From JAQUCI01 sp034932685 (GTDB taxonomy: Bacteria; Bacillota_I; Bacilli_A; Erysipelotrichales; Erysipelotrichaceae): a stretch of 35,469 bases of DNA. This document shows positions 25,318 to 34,168 of the stretch, one piece after another; within the stretch, counting starts at the first letter, position 1, and each line of letters opens with the position of its first letter. Under the pieces are notes generated by a model. That model worked only from the letters and a program-made list of their open reading frames with translations, did not search any database and was not told where the DNA came from. Made by a program: the position numbers and the translations under genes. The DNA lies in assembly GCA_034932685.1 (NCBI GenBank), contig JAYFOM010000048.1:1-35469 (forward strand). The letters are read 5' to 3'.

Positions 25318-26228
25318 TATCTTAGCTCCCTTCCTGTAATAGTGATGAAGGCATCATCCATTGTTCCACGAATTACTTCAAAACCTCTTAAATGTTCACG
25401 ACAAAGATCGATGATATGTAAAGAATCCTTAGTTGTTTTAAGGACAACTTTAACTAGTTTGTCCTCAATAACATAATCAATATTATTACTATCAAGGATA
25501 TTTGTAATTGTACTAACATCATCAGCATCCATTATGATTCTATCAGCTGAATATTTATCGCGAAGTTCTATCGGTGTTCCTTTTGCCACGATATTACCAT
25601 GGTCGATAACGATGACATAATCAGCGTCAACCGCCTCTTCCATATAATGGGTTGTTAAAAAGATAGTAGTCTGATTTGTTTTCTGGATATCAGCAATCAT
25701 TTCCCAAACACTTTTACGCGTTTGTGGATCTAATCCTGTTGTTGGCTCATCTAAAAAGAGAATCTTGGGGGTATTGATCAAAGCTCTAGCAATATCACAT
25801 CTTCTTCTTTGACCCCCTGATAGCTTACCATAGGGTCTTTTTAAAAACTCTGTGATCATCGTTCTTTCAGCTGTTTGGTTAATCGCCTCTTTTAAAGCTT
25901 GACCCTTTAAACCATACAAGCTACCACGAGCTCTTAAGTTTTCTTCTACCGTTAAAAGTGGGTCTAGTAAACCATCTTGGAAAACAGCCCCAACAATGTT
26001 TCTTATATGGATATCATCTTTACCAAGTTGATAACCATCAATTAGAACTTCTCCTTCATCTTGTTTTAAAAAGGTACAAATGATGTCGATCGTTGTTGAT
26101 TTACCTGCTCCGTTTGGTCCAAGAAACGCAAATAGCTTTCCCTTTTCAACATAAAAGTCGATTCCTTTTACTGCTTGAATCTTACCGTATGCTTTGTGTA
26201 AATTCTTAACTTCAATTATTTTCTCCAC
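25317..26228 (-). CDS. ABC transporter ATPase (DrrA/CcmA type)
   Basis: A 303-residue ATPase. Walker A GPNGAGKST (about 38-46), signature LSGGQRRR (about 137-144), Walker B ILFLDEPTTGLDP (about 157-169) and H-loop TTHYMEE (about 194-200). A C-terminal extension of about 80 residues after 225 matches the DUF4162-type tail of DrrA-like drug exporters. It begins with GTG at 26228 behind AAGGAGG. The tRNA-Arg 3' end (26247) is only 18 bases upstream, so the ribosome site sits directly after the tRNA and the message is probably released by tRNA 3' processing. Confidence 0.9.
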   Translation of the reverse strand: MEKIIEVKNLHKAYGKIQAVKGIDFYVEKGKLFAFLGPNGAGKSTTIDIICTFLKQDEGEVLIDGYQLGKDDIHIRNIVGAVFQDGLLDPLLTVEENLRARGSLYGLKGQALKEAINQTAERTMITEFLKRPYGKLSGGQRRRCDIARALINTPKILFLDEPTTGLDPQTRKSVWEMIADIQKTNQTTIFLTTHYMEEAVDADYVIVIDHGNIVAKGTPIELRDKYSADRIIMDADDVSTITNILDSNNIDYVIEDKLVKVVLKTTKDSLHIIDLCREHLRGFEVIRGTMDDAFITITGRELR

Positions 26229-26246
26229 ACTTGCCTCCTTATACCC

Positions 26247-26323
26247 TGGCGCGCCCGGCGCGAATTGAACGCGCGACCTTACGCTTAGGAGGCGTACGCT
26301 CTATCCAACTGAGCTACGGGCGC
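26247..26323 (-). tRNA. tRNA-Arg (anticodon CCT)
   Basis: A 77-base cloverleaf on the minus strand: acceptor GCGCCCG / CGGGCGC, D-arm TAGCTCAGTTGGATAGAGC, anticodon arm TACGC-CTCCTAA-GCGTA giving anticodon CCT (reads AGG), T-arm with GTTCAATTC, discriminator G and encoded CCA. It lies 18 bases ahead of the ABC transporter operon on the same strand. Confidence 0.95.
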
Positions 26324-26423
26324 AACAGTAATATCATTATAATAATAATGCGATTGATAGACAAGAATATTATTGATTAGTAAAATAACCGTTAATTATA
26401 TATAATTAATAAGAGGTAATACC

Positions 26424-27695
26424 ATGAAAGATCTACTAAAACAATTAATTGACACTGATGAAAATAATATCTATCAACTTGGTCAAGCGCTTTTTGAAAC
26501 ACCTGAATTAGGTTTTAAAGAGTTTAAGACTAAAAAAATATTGATCGATCATCTAGCAAAACACAACATTACGGTTGAGAAAGAGTACTATCAAACCGGC
26601 TTTCAAGTCAGCATTGGTTCTGGATATCCCCATATTGGTTTAATAGCTGAGCTTGATGCTATACCAACTTTAGATCATCCAGTAAGTGATCCTATTACAA
26701 AAGCTGCCCATAGTTGTGGTCATTCTACACAACTAACAATCATGACAAGTGCTTTGATCGCTTTAAAGAAAGCGAATATTACAGCGAATTTTAATGGCAA
26801 GATTACCTTATTCTTTACCCCAGCTGAAGAGTTCACCGATATTAATTATCGTAAACAACTGATAAGCGAAAAAAAGATAAGCTACTTATCAGGTAAAGAA
26901 AACATGCTCGCTGATCGTGTGTTTGACGATGTCGATCTTCTTATCCACTTACACGCTAGTGGTAGTAGTGATTATCGTTTCTCTATTAATTCAACTCTTG
27001 CTGGTTTTATCTATAAGACTTTCACTTTTAAAGGCAGAGCATCACATGCGGCAGTATTACCTCATGAAGGAGTCAATGCTCTTAATGCCTTTAGTCTTTT
27101 CGCAAGTGCTTTAGCCATGAAAAGAGAAACCTTTAAGGAAGAGGACATGGTAAGAGTACACGGCATTCTTACTCATGGTGGCGACACGGTTAATTCAATC
27201 CCTGAGCGTATTGTATATGAAGCATATGTTAGATCAATCAATCCAAATACCTTACTTACATTAAGTGAAGAGATCACTTCCTGTGCAAAACACTGCGCCA
27301 GTGCCTTAAAAGCTGAATGTCTTGTAGAAGATACCCCTGGTTATCTACCTCTTATTCAAGATAAGAACTTAAACGAAGTAGTTTATGAAAATCTACTACA
27401 GTTTACGACCCCTGATAAGATTAAAACCAATGAAAGAAGTATTGCGGCTGGTGATGTTGGTGATATATCAGTATTAAAGCCAATCATTCAATATGGCTAT
27501 ACTGGCTTTTCTGGAATTATTCATGGTAAAGATTTAAAAATAGCTGATCCCGAAGAGATATATCTTACCCAAGCAAAGATTATTACAATGATCATCTTTG
27601 ACCTATTGAGTAAACCTGAAAAAGTTAAAAAAATAAAAGATGAATTTGTACCAAAAATGACACATGATGAATATCTTGCGTATTTAGATAAATAG
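26424..27695 (+). CDS. M20 family amidohydrolase/peptidase
   Basis: A 423-residue protein of the M20D amidohydrolase branch (AbgB/IAA-amino-acid hydrolase/HipO type), which split N-acyl or N-aryl amino acids with two bound metals. Motifs: IAELDAIPT (about 74-82), AHSCGHST (about 96-103) with metal His, FTPAEEF (about 132-138) with catalytic/metal Glu pair, and a smaller dimerisation domain (about 195-310) opening SINSTLAGFIYKTFTFKGRASHAA. The C-terminal GIIHGKDL replaces the more usual metal-binding His segment. It is soluble and without a signal peptide. Ribosome site AAGAGGT; an 18-base AT palindrome with a TATAAT box (26392-26409) lies just upstream. Probably not linked to the next gene functionally. 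Confidence 0.85.
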   Translation: MKDLLKQLIDTDENNIYQLGQALFETPELGFKEFKTKKILIDHLAKHNITVEKEYYQTGFQVSIGSGYPHIGLIAELDAIPTLDHPVSDPITKAAHSCGHSTQLTIMTSALIALKKANITANFNGKITLFFTPAEEFTDINYRKQLISEKKISYLSGKENMLADRVFDDVDLLIHLHASGSSDYRFSINSTLAGFIYKTFTFKGRASHAAVLPHEGVNALNAFSLFASALAMKRETFKEEDMVRVHGILTHGGDTVNSIPERIVYEAYVRSINPNTLLTLSEEITSCAKHCASALKAECLVEDTPGYLPLIQDKNLNEVVYENLLQFTTPDKIKTNERSIAAGDVGDISVLKPIIQYGYTGFSGIIHGKDLKIADPEEIYLTQAKIITMIIFDLLSKPEKVKKIKDEFVPKMTHDEYLAYLDK

Positions 27696-27727
27696 TTATG
27701 TTATAATATGTGACTAGGAGTGAAATC

Positions 27728-28177
27728 ATGAAAAAAACGGTCGTTTTAAATCGAAAAGCCAAACATGATTACTTCATTTTAGATCGATTTGAAGCGGGAA
27801 TTGTTCTGATGGGAACTGAGATAAAAGCCATCCGTAAAGGTTCAGCACAACTCAAGGAAGCTTATGTTGAAATCTTAAACAATGAAGCTTACATTATTGA
27901 TATGTATATCGGTCATTATGAACAAGGTAATCGTTTTAATCATGAAGAAAGACGCCCTCGTAAACTACTTTTACATAAGCAACAGATTAAAAACCTCAAT
28001 TCAAAAGTAAAATTAAAAGGTTTTACAATCGTACCCTTAGAGCTATATTTAGATAAAGGGCGAGCAAAAGTAGAAATAGCTCTCGCTAAAGGTAAAGCCC
28101 TATATGATAAGCGACAAACCCTTAAAGAAAAAGACGCCAAAAGAGAAATTGAGAAGAATATTAAGAATTATTACTAA
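27728..28177 (+). CDS. smpB: SsrA-binding protein SmpB
   Basis: A 149-residue protein, the usual SmpB length, which binds tmRNA and carries it into stalled ribosomes. The sequence follows the family from NRKAKHDYFILDRFEAGIVLMGTEIKAIRKG through to YDKRQTLKEKDAKREIEK, with the basic C-terminal tail that reads as a helix in the mRNA channel. Start ATG 27728 has TAGGAG eight bases before it; a GTG six codons upstream lacks one. Its RNA partner, tmRNA, is about 7 kb downstream on the same strand. Confidence 0.97.
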   Translation: MKKTVVLNRKAKHDYFILDRFEAGIVLMGTEIKAIRKGSAQLKEAYVEILNNEAYIIDMYIGHYEQGNRFNHEERRPRKLLLHKQQIKNLNSKVKLKGFTIVPLELYLDKGRAKVEIALAKGKALYDKRQTLKEKDAKREIEKNIKNYY

Positions 28178-28205
28178 ACTTCAGCTAACAAAGCGAAGTT
28201 TTTTT
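28176..28205 (+). terminator. Intrinsic terminator of smpB
   Basis: Stem AAACTTC-GCT / AGC-GAAGTTT (one bulged A) with a 5-base loop, followed by a run of T. It begins within the smpB stop codon. Confidence 0.85.
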
Positions 28206-28257
28206 ATTATGCAAAGATAATAATGCTATAATCTTGTTAAAAAGTGAAGGCCAACAA

Positions 28258-29226
28258 ATGGAAAAACGAAAACATATCTTTGATACAAAAACGCGACAAA
28301 TCGCAAAACTAGCTAACAAACTAGTTTTGGGATATGATAGCAAATTTAATTTTTTATGCGGTTATCGTAACAACTACACCTTGTTTATTGATAAACCAAC
28401 GGGATTTCTTAAACCAACTTTAATAATGTCAATTAAGAAAAAAGATGATTCAATTAATGAAGCTTTAGTTGAGGATTTTTTTATTGGTGAACCATTGATC
28501 AAGTCATGCGTTTATAATAAGCATTACTTAAAACTAACCCTAAAACAAAAGCTGATCGCAATAACCACAAAAACTGCTACGATAGCAGAACTTGATAATT
28601 TACTAAATCGATTTACCAAGTTTTTAAGTGAGAATGGCTTTCAGGATTGTTGTCAAAACTGTGATCATGAAGAAACCTACTTCAGATTGATAAATGAAGG
28701 AAAATTCATTCTATGTGATGATTGTTTTAATGTTGCGATGTTATTAGTTAAAAATAACGGCATTGCTTATGATAAAAGAGATAGTTCGTTCTTTTTAGGG
28801 CTTTTTGGGGCTGTTCTTGGATCTTTGTTAGGTTCCTTGTTCATCTTTATTCTTGATCAACAAACCCTTCCAATGTATTTTGCTGGTGCTTTTATGGCGC
28901 TTTTTACCTTAAATGGTTATAAACTATTTGCGACCCATTTTAGTAAAAAAGGTCTTATCTTTTGTTTGATATGGATGATACTTGTTGGTTATTTAACCCA
29001 TCGCTTTAGTTGGTCTGTGACCTTAGCCGAATTTTATGAAACGACCACATCAATGTTCTTCTTCAATTTTGATAGACTTTTCTTTGAAGGATATGTAAAT
29101 GTAACCTATTACCTTACTGAAATAAGCATACTTCTATCATTTATTATCATTTCTTCTATTTCAACAATCATCAAAGTCATTTCTAACAATAAAGATAGTT
29201 ACACTTTCAAGATACAAAAAGAGTAG
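28258..29226 (+). CDS. Membrane protein with zinc-ribbon-like cysteine pairs, unknown function
   Basis: A 322-residue protein started at ATG 28258 (GAAGG seven bases before; a TATAAT box at 28227-28232 gives a start site near 28239, which excludes the upstream TTG). Residues 1-125 are a soluble alpha/beta domain; residues about 131-156 carry two Cys pairs (CQNC at 132-135, CDDC at 153-156), a likely zinc ribbon; four membrane helices follow (about 178-198, 206-224, 232-248, 286-307). I do not know the family. Genes of similar layout occur in Bacillota as uncharacterised proteins. It sits alone between two terminators. Confidence 0.75.
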   Translation: MEKRKHIFDTKTRQIAKLANKLVLGYDSKFNFLCGYRNNYTLFIDKPTGFLKPTLIMSIKKKDDSINEALVEDFFIGEPLIKSCVYNKHYLKLTLKQKLIAITTKTATIAELDNLLNRFTKFLSENGFQDCCQNCDHEETYFRLINEGKFILCDDCFNVAMLLVKNNGIAYDKRDSSFFLGLFGAVLGSLLGSLFIFILDQQTLPMYFAGAFMALFTLNGYKLFATHFSKKGLIFCLIWMILVGYLTHRFSWSVTLAEFYETTTSMFFFNFDRLFFEGYVNVTYYLTEISILLSFIIISSISTIIKVISNNKDSYTFKIQKE

Positions 29227-29243
29227 GAGTTAACCTACTCTTT
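29218..29243. terminator. Bidirectional terminator between convergent genes
   Basis: A 10-bp stem AAAGAGTAGG / CCTACTCTTT with a 6-base loop. It contains the stop of the left gene and lies 9 bases from the end of the DUF2207 gene. Confidence 0.8.
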
Positions 29244-29251
29244 ATATAGTA

Positions 29252-31183
29252 TTACCAGCTGCCACCGCCGCCGCCACCAAAGCCGCCGCCGGAGAAGCCA
29301 CCACCGCCACCGAAACCGCCACCAAAGCTACCACCACCACGGCTACCACTTGAGCGTGGAATTGATACCATAGATGATTGAATTGAATTAAGTGATCGTG
29401 ACAAATGGTTGATCAATAAATAATTTGTTAATACATCGTCACTGCGATAAAAAGATGCCGGTGGTATCGCAAGCTTTTCAAAATGCTTTTGCCATACCTT
29501 AGTTAAGTTTAATGCATACGCATAAGGCAAAATGTCATAGAAGATATAAGGGTTTTCTTCAGCTAACATCTTTAATCGATCTTCTTCTGCTGTTACGATA
29601 AACTCTCTTAAGCCAAGTACCCTGCCAAACATACGATTACCGTATTCAGTTCTTTTTGACATCGGTACTGCAAAGAATAGTAATGCGACTGATCCCGCTA
29701 CACCAACAGCGATATAAATAAGATTAACACTATCAAAGTTAAAGGCAATATAAGCTAATACCATTAAAGTAAATAAGCCTCCAGTTAATATCATTAACAA
29801 AATACGACTAAATGCATTTAAGTTATACCATTGATTTCTTAAAGCAACTAAGCCACCACTAACGATAGCACCAATGATTACAGCAGGTATAAGTGACGCA
29901 AAGACAGATTCCATACGATAAGTAACACTAAAGCGCGCTACTCCTATAATTAACCCCATTGGAACACCAACCAAGATACAGTTGATGACTTGCAAAACGA
30001 TTGATTTAATCGTATAGATACGACGCTCTTTAGTGCTAAAGTATTTTATTATACCTTGTTTACATTGATTGATGCTATTGTAGAAACTTTCTTCAAGATC
30101 ATCAGTTGAAACTTCATCGTAAGTTTTAAAGAGGTCTTTGAATAAGCGTTTTTCATAATCAGGCTTACGGCCTTCAATATCCTTTAATTTTCTTAATACT
30201 AAGTCGCTTTTGCGGTCTTCAATCTCTAAATAACCGTTTTTACCCCACTCAATGATCAGTGAAGTAATATCACGATTATTGATAGTATCATCGATGATAT
30301 AACCAACAGCAGCACTGTTTAAACCTTCTGGCGGTCCAAATTCAACCGTTGTTATTACAGGTTCATCTTTTCCCCATTTGAAGTATAAAAGCGCAAAGAC
30401 TAATACTAATAAACCAGAAAATACTAAACTACCATAAATATATTGTTCATATGTCGGAAAAGTAAAATAATCATCCGCAAGTGGTACATATAATGTTACA
30501 CTCTCATAATTGTTTAAGGTAGCTGAATTAGTACAGTGAATTTGATTGCTAGCTGCTAAGTATTCACAAGCTACTTTATCACTTACTTCACTACCATAAT
30601 AACCACTTGTAACATTAATACTATTACCATCAAAATCTTTTGGCATATTAACTAAAAGATCAATATTAGCGATTGTAGTGTCCCACTCTGAACCTATTAG
30701 ATTGAAATATAACATTTGTGATCCATCAATCAAACCTAGATCATGAGTTTGGATCTCATAAGATAAACGATAGACTTTCTCACCTGTAACATAGCGATCG
30801 GAATCACCAATTCTAATCGTTACCCCTTCAGTATAACTTTCTACCGCAAAGGTATCACCATATACTTTGATGTTTTCAACCGGCCAATTATAAGCTATTT
30901 CTTGAAGATGACCATTAATGTTCCAGTTCATTACATAACTTGTAGGAATATTACGATAGATGCCTCTTCTTTGATAATTAAAGTATGTCGTAATTTCTTC
31001 ACTAATATGAAAACGACCTGTCTCATCAACATCCATTACTACCTTATAATTGATAATATCAAAAGCCTCAGCCGCCTTTACTTGGTGAGGAGTTAGTAAT
31101 AATAAACAAATAACGATCGCAAAAACGTATTTTAATTTCTTCATAAAGCTATTTCTTTGCCTGCTTTGATCAAGCGAAGTCAT
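29252..31183 (-). CDS. DUF2207 membrane protein with Gly-rich tail
   Basis: A 643-residue (from 31183) or 630-residue (from ATG 31144) protein. The inner start gives a clean signal peptide (MKKLKYVFAIVICLLLLTP, cleaved near VKAAEA); the outer ATG overlaps the LemA stop by one base (TAATG), so coupling favours it while the signal peptide favours the inner one. The external domain (about 35-240) has the DUF2207 YRGIYRNIP-like motif (RRGIYRNIPTSY); a membrane helix near 250-270, a cytoplasmic part, and a helical pair near 385-500 follow. The C-terminus is almost entirely Gly with Ser/Phe and ends GGSW, as is normal for this family. LemA and DUF2207/TPM proteins regularly travel together; the role is unknown but linked to the envelope. 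Confidence 0.88.
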   Translation of the reverse strand: MTSLDQSRQRNSFMKKLKYVFAIVICLLLLTPHQVKAAEAFDIINYKVVMDVDETGRFHISEEITTYFNYQRRGIYRNIPTSYVMNWNINGHLQEIAYNWPVENIKVYGDTFAVESYTEGVTIRIGDSDRYVTGEKVYRLSYEIQTHDLGLIDGSQMLYFNLIGSEWDTTIANIDLLVNMPKDFDGNSINVTSGYYGSEVSDKVACEYLAASNQIHCTNSATLNNYESVTLYVPLADDYFTFPTYEQYIYGSLVFSGLLVLVFALLYFKWGKDEPVITTVEFGPPEGLNSAAVGYIIDDTINNRDITSLIIEWGKNGYLEIEDRKSDLVLRKLKDIEGRKPDYEKRLFKDLFKTYDEVSTDDLEESFYNSINQCKQGIIKYFSTKERRIYTIKSIVLQVINCILVGVPMGLIIGVARFSVTYRMESVFASLIPAVIIGAIVSGGLVALRNQWYNLNAFSRILLMILTGGLFTLMVLAYIAFNFDSVNLIYIAVGVAGSVALLFFAVPMSKRTEYGNRMFGRVLGLREFIVTAEEDRLKMLAEENPYIFYDILPYAYALNLTKVWQKHFEKLAIPPASFYRSDDVLTNYLLINHLSRSLNSIQSSMVSIPRSSGSRGGGSFGGGFGGGGGFSGGGFGGGGGGSW

Positions 31184-31737
31184 TAAAATTGAACTTTAAC
31201 GTTTTCGCGTTGCGCAGCTTCAGTAACTTCAAATAACGGTCTTCTAGCAAAACCAAACATGTTAGCGATAATATTACTTGGGAATTGTTCGGTCTTAATG
31301 TTAAACATCTTTACAACACCATTGTAATACTTACGAGAGTTAGCAATTTCAGCTTCCATCAACTGTAGTTGTGATTGTAAGTCTAAGAAGTTAGCATTGG
31401 CTTTTAGATCAGGATAAGCTTCTCCTAATGCAAATAAGCGTCCTAAAGTACCAGCTAAACCCTGCTCAGCTGCAATCTTGTCTTCAACCGTTTTAGCATT
31501 AACTGCCATATTACGTGCCATGATAACATTTTCTAATGTTTCTCTTTCATGTGACGCATAACCTTTGACCGTTTCAACTAAATTAGGGATCATATCATAT
31601 CTTTTTGTAAGATAAACATCCATGGTTGAAAAAGCTTCTTCACATTTATTTTTTAAACTGATAAAGCCGTTATAAGTACTAAACACCCAAAAAGCTACTA
31701 CTACGACTACTAATAATAAACCAAATAACCATTGCAT
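31183..31737 (-). CDS. lemA: LemA family protein
   Basis: A 184-residue protein with one N-terminal membrane helix (about 3-22) and a long helical bundle. The conserved NKCEEAFSTMDVYLTKRYDMIPNLVETVKGYASHE segment and the NIIANMFGF near the end are diagnostic of LemA. Family proteins are membrane-anchored with the bundle exposed to the cytoplasm or outside; no enzymatic role is known. Ribosome site AAGGAGG precedes ATG. The stop overlaps the start of the DUF2207 gene by one base. Confidence 0.95.
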   Translation of the reverse strand: MQWLFGLLLVVVVVAFWVFSTYNGFISLKNKCEEAFSTMDVYLTKRYDMIPNLVETVKGYASHERETLENVIMARNMAVNAKTVEDKIAAEQGLAGTLGRLFALGEAYPDLKANANFLDLQSQLQLMEAEIANSRKYYNGVVKMFNIKTEQFPSNIIANMFGFARRPLFEVTEAAQRENVKVQF

Positions 31738-31881
31738 AAATTCATCCTCCTTGATAGAAATATTATATCATTATTTCACATTAACACAATTTGTTATCGT
31801 ATTGGCGCTATTATTGCCATTTTCGTTTTAATACGTTAGTTTAAGTATTATAATTACATTGATAAGACAAAGGAGATAATT

Positions 31882-32922
31882 ATGACAGTAATGATGGATG
31901 CCCTAGTTAAAACAGATAGCATAGTAGGCTTAAAACTAATGAAGGTTAATAAACCGATACCCCAAGCTGATGAAGTCTTGATCAAGATACATAAAACAGC
32001 AATCTGTGGAACTGATGTTCATATCTATAACTGGGATAACTGGAGTCAACAAACAATAAAACCACCCCTGGTGATTGGTCATGAGTTTGTGGGAGAAATT
32101 GCTGAGTTAGGAGCTAATGTCACTAATTATAAGATTGGTGAGTTAGTATCAGGTGAAGGTCATATTGTTTGTGGTCATTGCCGTAATTGTCGTTCAGGAA
32201 ATGCCCAATGGTGTAAAGATACCAAGGGTGTTGGTGTAAATCGTGATGGTGCTTTCGCTGAGTATCTTTGTATTCCTGCTAGTAATGTCATTCCTATTAA
32301 TCCTGAGATACCAGAAGATATTATTGCTTTCTATGATGCTTTTGGTAACGCTACTCATACCGCACTAATGTTTGATGTAGTTGGTGAAGATGTACTTATT
32401 ACCGGGGCTGGTCCGATCGGTATGATGGCCTGTGCTATTTGTTTGAAAAACGGCGCACGTAGTGTTGTAGTAACAGATGTTAATGATTTTCGTCTAGAAA
32501 TATGTCAAAAGTTAAATGCGACCGCTACCATAAACGTTACCAAACAAAAGCTTGAAGATATCTATCAAAAACAACACATCGTGGAAGGCTTTGATGTGGG
32601 CTTAGAAATGAGTGGATCTGCCTCAGCCTTAAACACTATGATAAATCATATGCGCAACGGTGGTAAGATTGCCTTACTTGGTATTCAAGATAATAAGACT
32701 CCCATTGATTTAAATACTGTAATCTTTAAGGGGTTGACCATACAAGGCATTTACGGTAGACGAATGTATGAAACCTGGTACAAGATGTCAGCGATGATCG
32801 AAGGTGGTCTTGATCTTACTCCTATCATCACTCATCGTTATCATTATACTGATTTTGAATTAGCCTTTGCGGCGATGAATAGTGGAAAATCGGGTAAGGT
32901 TATCCTAGATTGGACAAGATAA
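31882..32922 (+). CDS. tdh: L-threonine 3-dehydrogenase
   Basis: A 346-residue zinc-dependent medium-chain dehydrogenase that oxidises threonine to 2-amino-3-ketobutyrate with NAD. Seen: catalytic zinc ligands in AICGTDVHIYNWDNW (Cys about 42) and GHEFVGE; structural zinc cysteines in CGHCRNCRSGNAQWC; NAD-binding GAGPIGMMA near residue 176. The last part (TIQGIYGRRMYETWY) is the Tdh-specific signature separating it from sorbitol or alcohol dehydrogenases. Ribosome site AAAGGAG; a TATAAT box at 31849-31854 is a likely -10. Immediately followed (one base) by kbl, the next pathway enzyme. Confidence 0.95.
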   Translation: MTVMMDALVKTDSIVGLKLMKVNKPIPQADEVLIKIHKTAICGTDVHIYNWDNWSQQTIKPPLVIGHEFVGEIAELGANVTNYKIGELVSGEGHIVCGHCRNCRSGNAQWCKDTKGVGVNRDGAFAEYLCIPASNVIPINPEIPEDIIAFYDAFGNATHTALMFDVVGEDVLITGAGPIGMMACAICLKNGARSVVVTDVNDFRLEICQKLNATATINVTKQKLEDIYQKQHIVEGFDVGLEMSGSASALNTMINHMRNGGKIALLGIQDNKTPIDLNTVIFKGLTIQGIYGRRMYETWYKMSAMIEGGLDLTPIITHRYHYTDFELAFAAMNSGKSGKVILDWTR

Positions 32923-32923
32923 T

Positions 32924-34105
32924 ATGAAATCAGCTCTAAAGATATTCAGTGATAATATTGATCAAATAAAGACAAGCGGCACCTATAAAAGTGAGCGCAT
33001 CATAACCGGTTCTCAACAAGCACGCATTGATACCAATCTATCTTCTAATGTTGTGAATATGTGTGCTAATAACTATCTTGGCTTAGCTAATGATCCAAGG
33101 ATCATTCAAGCCGCTAAGAATAGTTATGACACATGGGGTTATGGTTTATCATCAGTTCGCTTTATATGTGGTACCCAAGATATCCATAAAAAACTTGAAA
33201 AAGCTATTTCTGATTTCTTGTATATGGAAGATACCATTCTATACTCATCATGTTTTGACGCCAACGGCGGCTTATTTGAGACTTTACTTAATGAAACTGA
33301 CGCTGTTATATCAGATGAGCTAAATCACGCTAGTATCATTGATGGTATTCGTTTATGTAAAGCTAAACGCTTTCGCTATAAAAATAGTGACATGTGTGAT
33401 CTAAGATCAAAACTGATCGAAGCCAAAGACTGTCGGATTAAACTGATCGTTACGGATGGGGTCTTTTCAATGGATGGCTATATTGCCAATTTACAAGCAA
33501 TATGTGATCTAGCTGATGAATTTGACGCCCTTGTAATGGTTGATGATTCGCATGCGGTTGGTTTTATGGGTAAAAATGGTCGCGGAACTCCTGAACACTG
33601 TGGCGTTATTGATCGCATTGATATCATTACAGGCACCTTAGGCAAAGCCTTAGGTGGCGCATCAGGTGGTTATACAAGCGCTAAAAAAGAGATCGTTGAA
33701 TTACTACGTCAAAGATCAAGACCTTATCTATTCTCTAATACTTTAGCTCCCGCTATTTGTGCGGCATCAATTGAAGCCTTAAAGATACTTACAGCATCAA
33801 CTGAACTGCGTGATAAGGTACATGAAAATACCAAATATTTCAGAACAGAACTTGCTAAACTTAATTTTGATATCTTGCCAGGCGAACATCCTATCGTCCC
33901 AATTATGTTATATGACGCAAAGATTGCCAGTGCTTTCGCTAATCGCATGTTAGAAAAAGGTGTTTATGTGATCGGTTTTAGTTATCCGGTTGTTCCAGAT
34001 GGTAAAGCCCGTATCCGTACTCAAGTATCCGCAGCGCATAGCACTGAAGATCTGGATTTTGCGCTACGCTGTTTCAAAGAAGTCAAAAGAGAGATGAATA
34101 TTTAG
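32924..34105 (+). CDS. kbl: Glycine C-acetyltransferase (2-amino-3-ketobutyrate CoA ligase)
   Basis: A 393-residue PLP enzyme of the alpha-oxoamine synthase family. It splits 2-amino-3-ketobutyrate with CoA into glycine and acetyl-CoA. Signatures: NNYLGLAND near 48-56, GYGLSSVRFICGTQDIHKKLE (substrate and CoA region), DDSHAVGFMG (PLP ring contact) and TGTLGKALGGASGGY with the PLP lysine at about 244. Members of the family include BioF and HemA, but the preceding tdh gene and the length identify Kbl. The ATG lies one base after the tdh stop and uses no separate ribosome site, so translation is coupled. Confidence 0.95.
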   Translation: MKSALKIFSDNIDQIKTSGTYKSERIITGSQQARIDTNLSSNVVNMCANNYLGLANDPRIIQAAKNSYDTWGYGLSSVRFICGTQDIHKKLEKAISDFLYMEDTILYSSCFDANGGLFETLLNETDAVISDELNHASIIDGIRLCKAKRFRYKNSDMCDLRSKLIEAKDCRIKLIVTDGVFSMDGYIANLQAICDLADEFDALVMVDDSHAVGFMGKNGRGTPEHCGVIDRIDIITGTLGKALGGASGGYTSAKKEIVELLRQRSRPYLFSNTLAPAICAASIEALKILTASTELRDKVHENTKYFRTELAKLNFDILPGEHPIVPIMLYDAKIASAFANRMLEKGVYVIGFSYPVVPDGKARIRTQVSAAHSTEDLDFALRCFKEVKREMNI

Positions 34106-34114
34106 ATAATACAA

Positions 34115-34153
34115 AAAAGCCGAAACTCCTACTCATAATTAGTTCCGGCTTTT
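34115..34153. terminator. Terminator after kbl
   Basis: Stem AAAAGCCG / CGGCTTTT with an extra inner AACT / AGTT pair after one mismatch, T-run on the right and A-run on the left. It separates the convergent kbl and membrane protease genes (protease stop at 34169). Confidence 0.85.
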
Positions 34154-34168
34154 CTTGTTGTTGAGTTT

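Noticed and set aside
26392..26409. 18-base AT palindrome before the amidohydrolase gene
   Set aside because: Made only of A and T in a very AT-rich gap and overlapping a TATAAT box; could arise by chance, so not listed as an operator.
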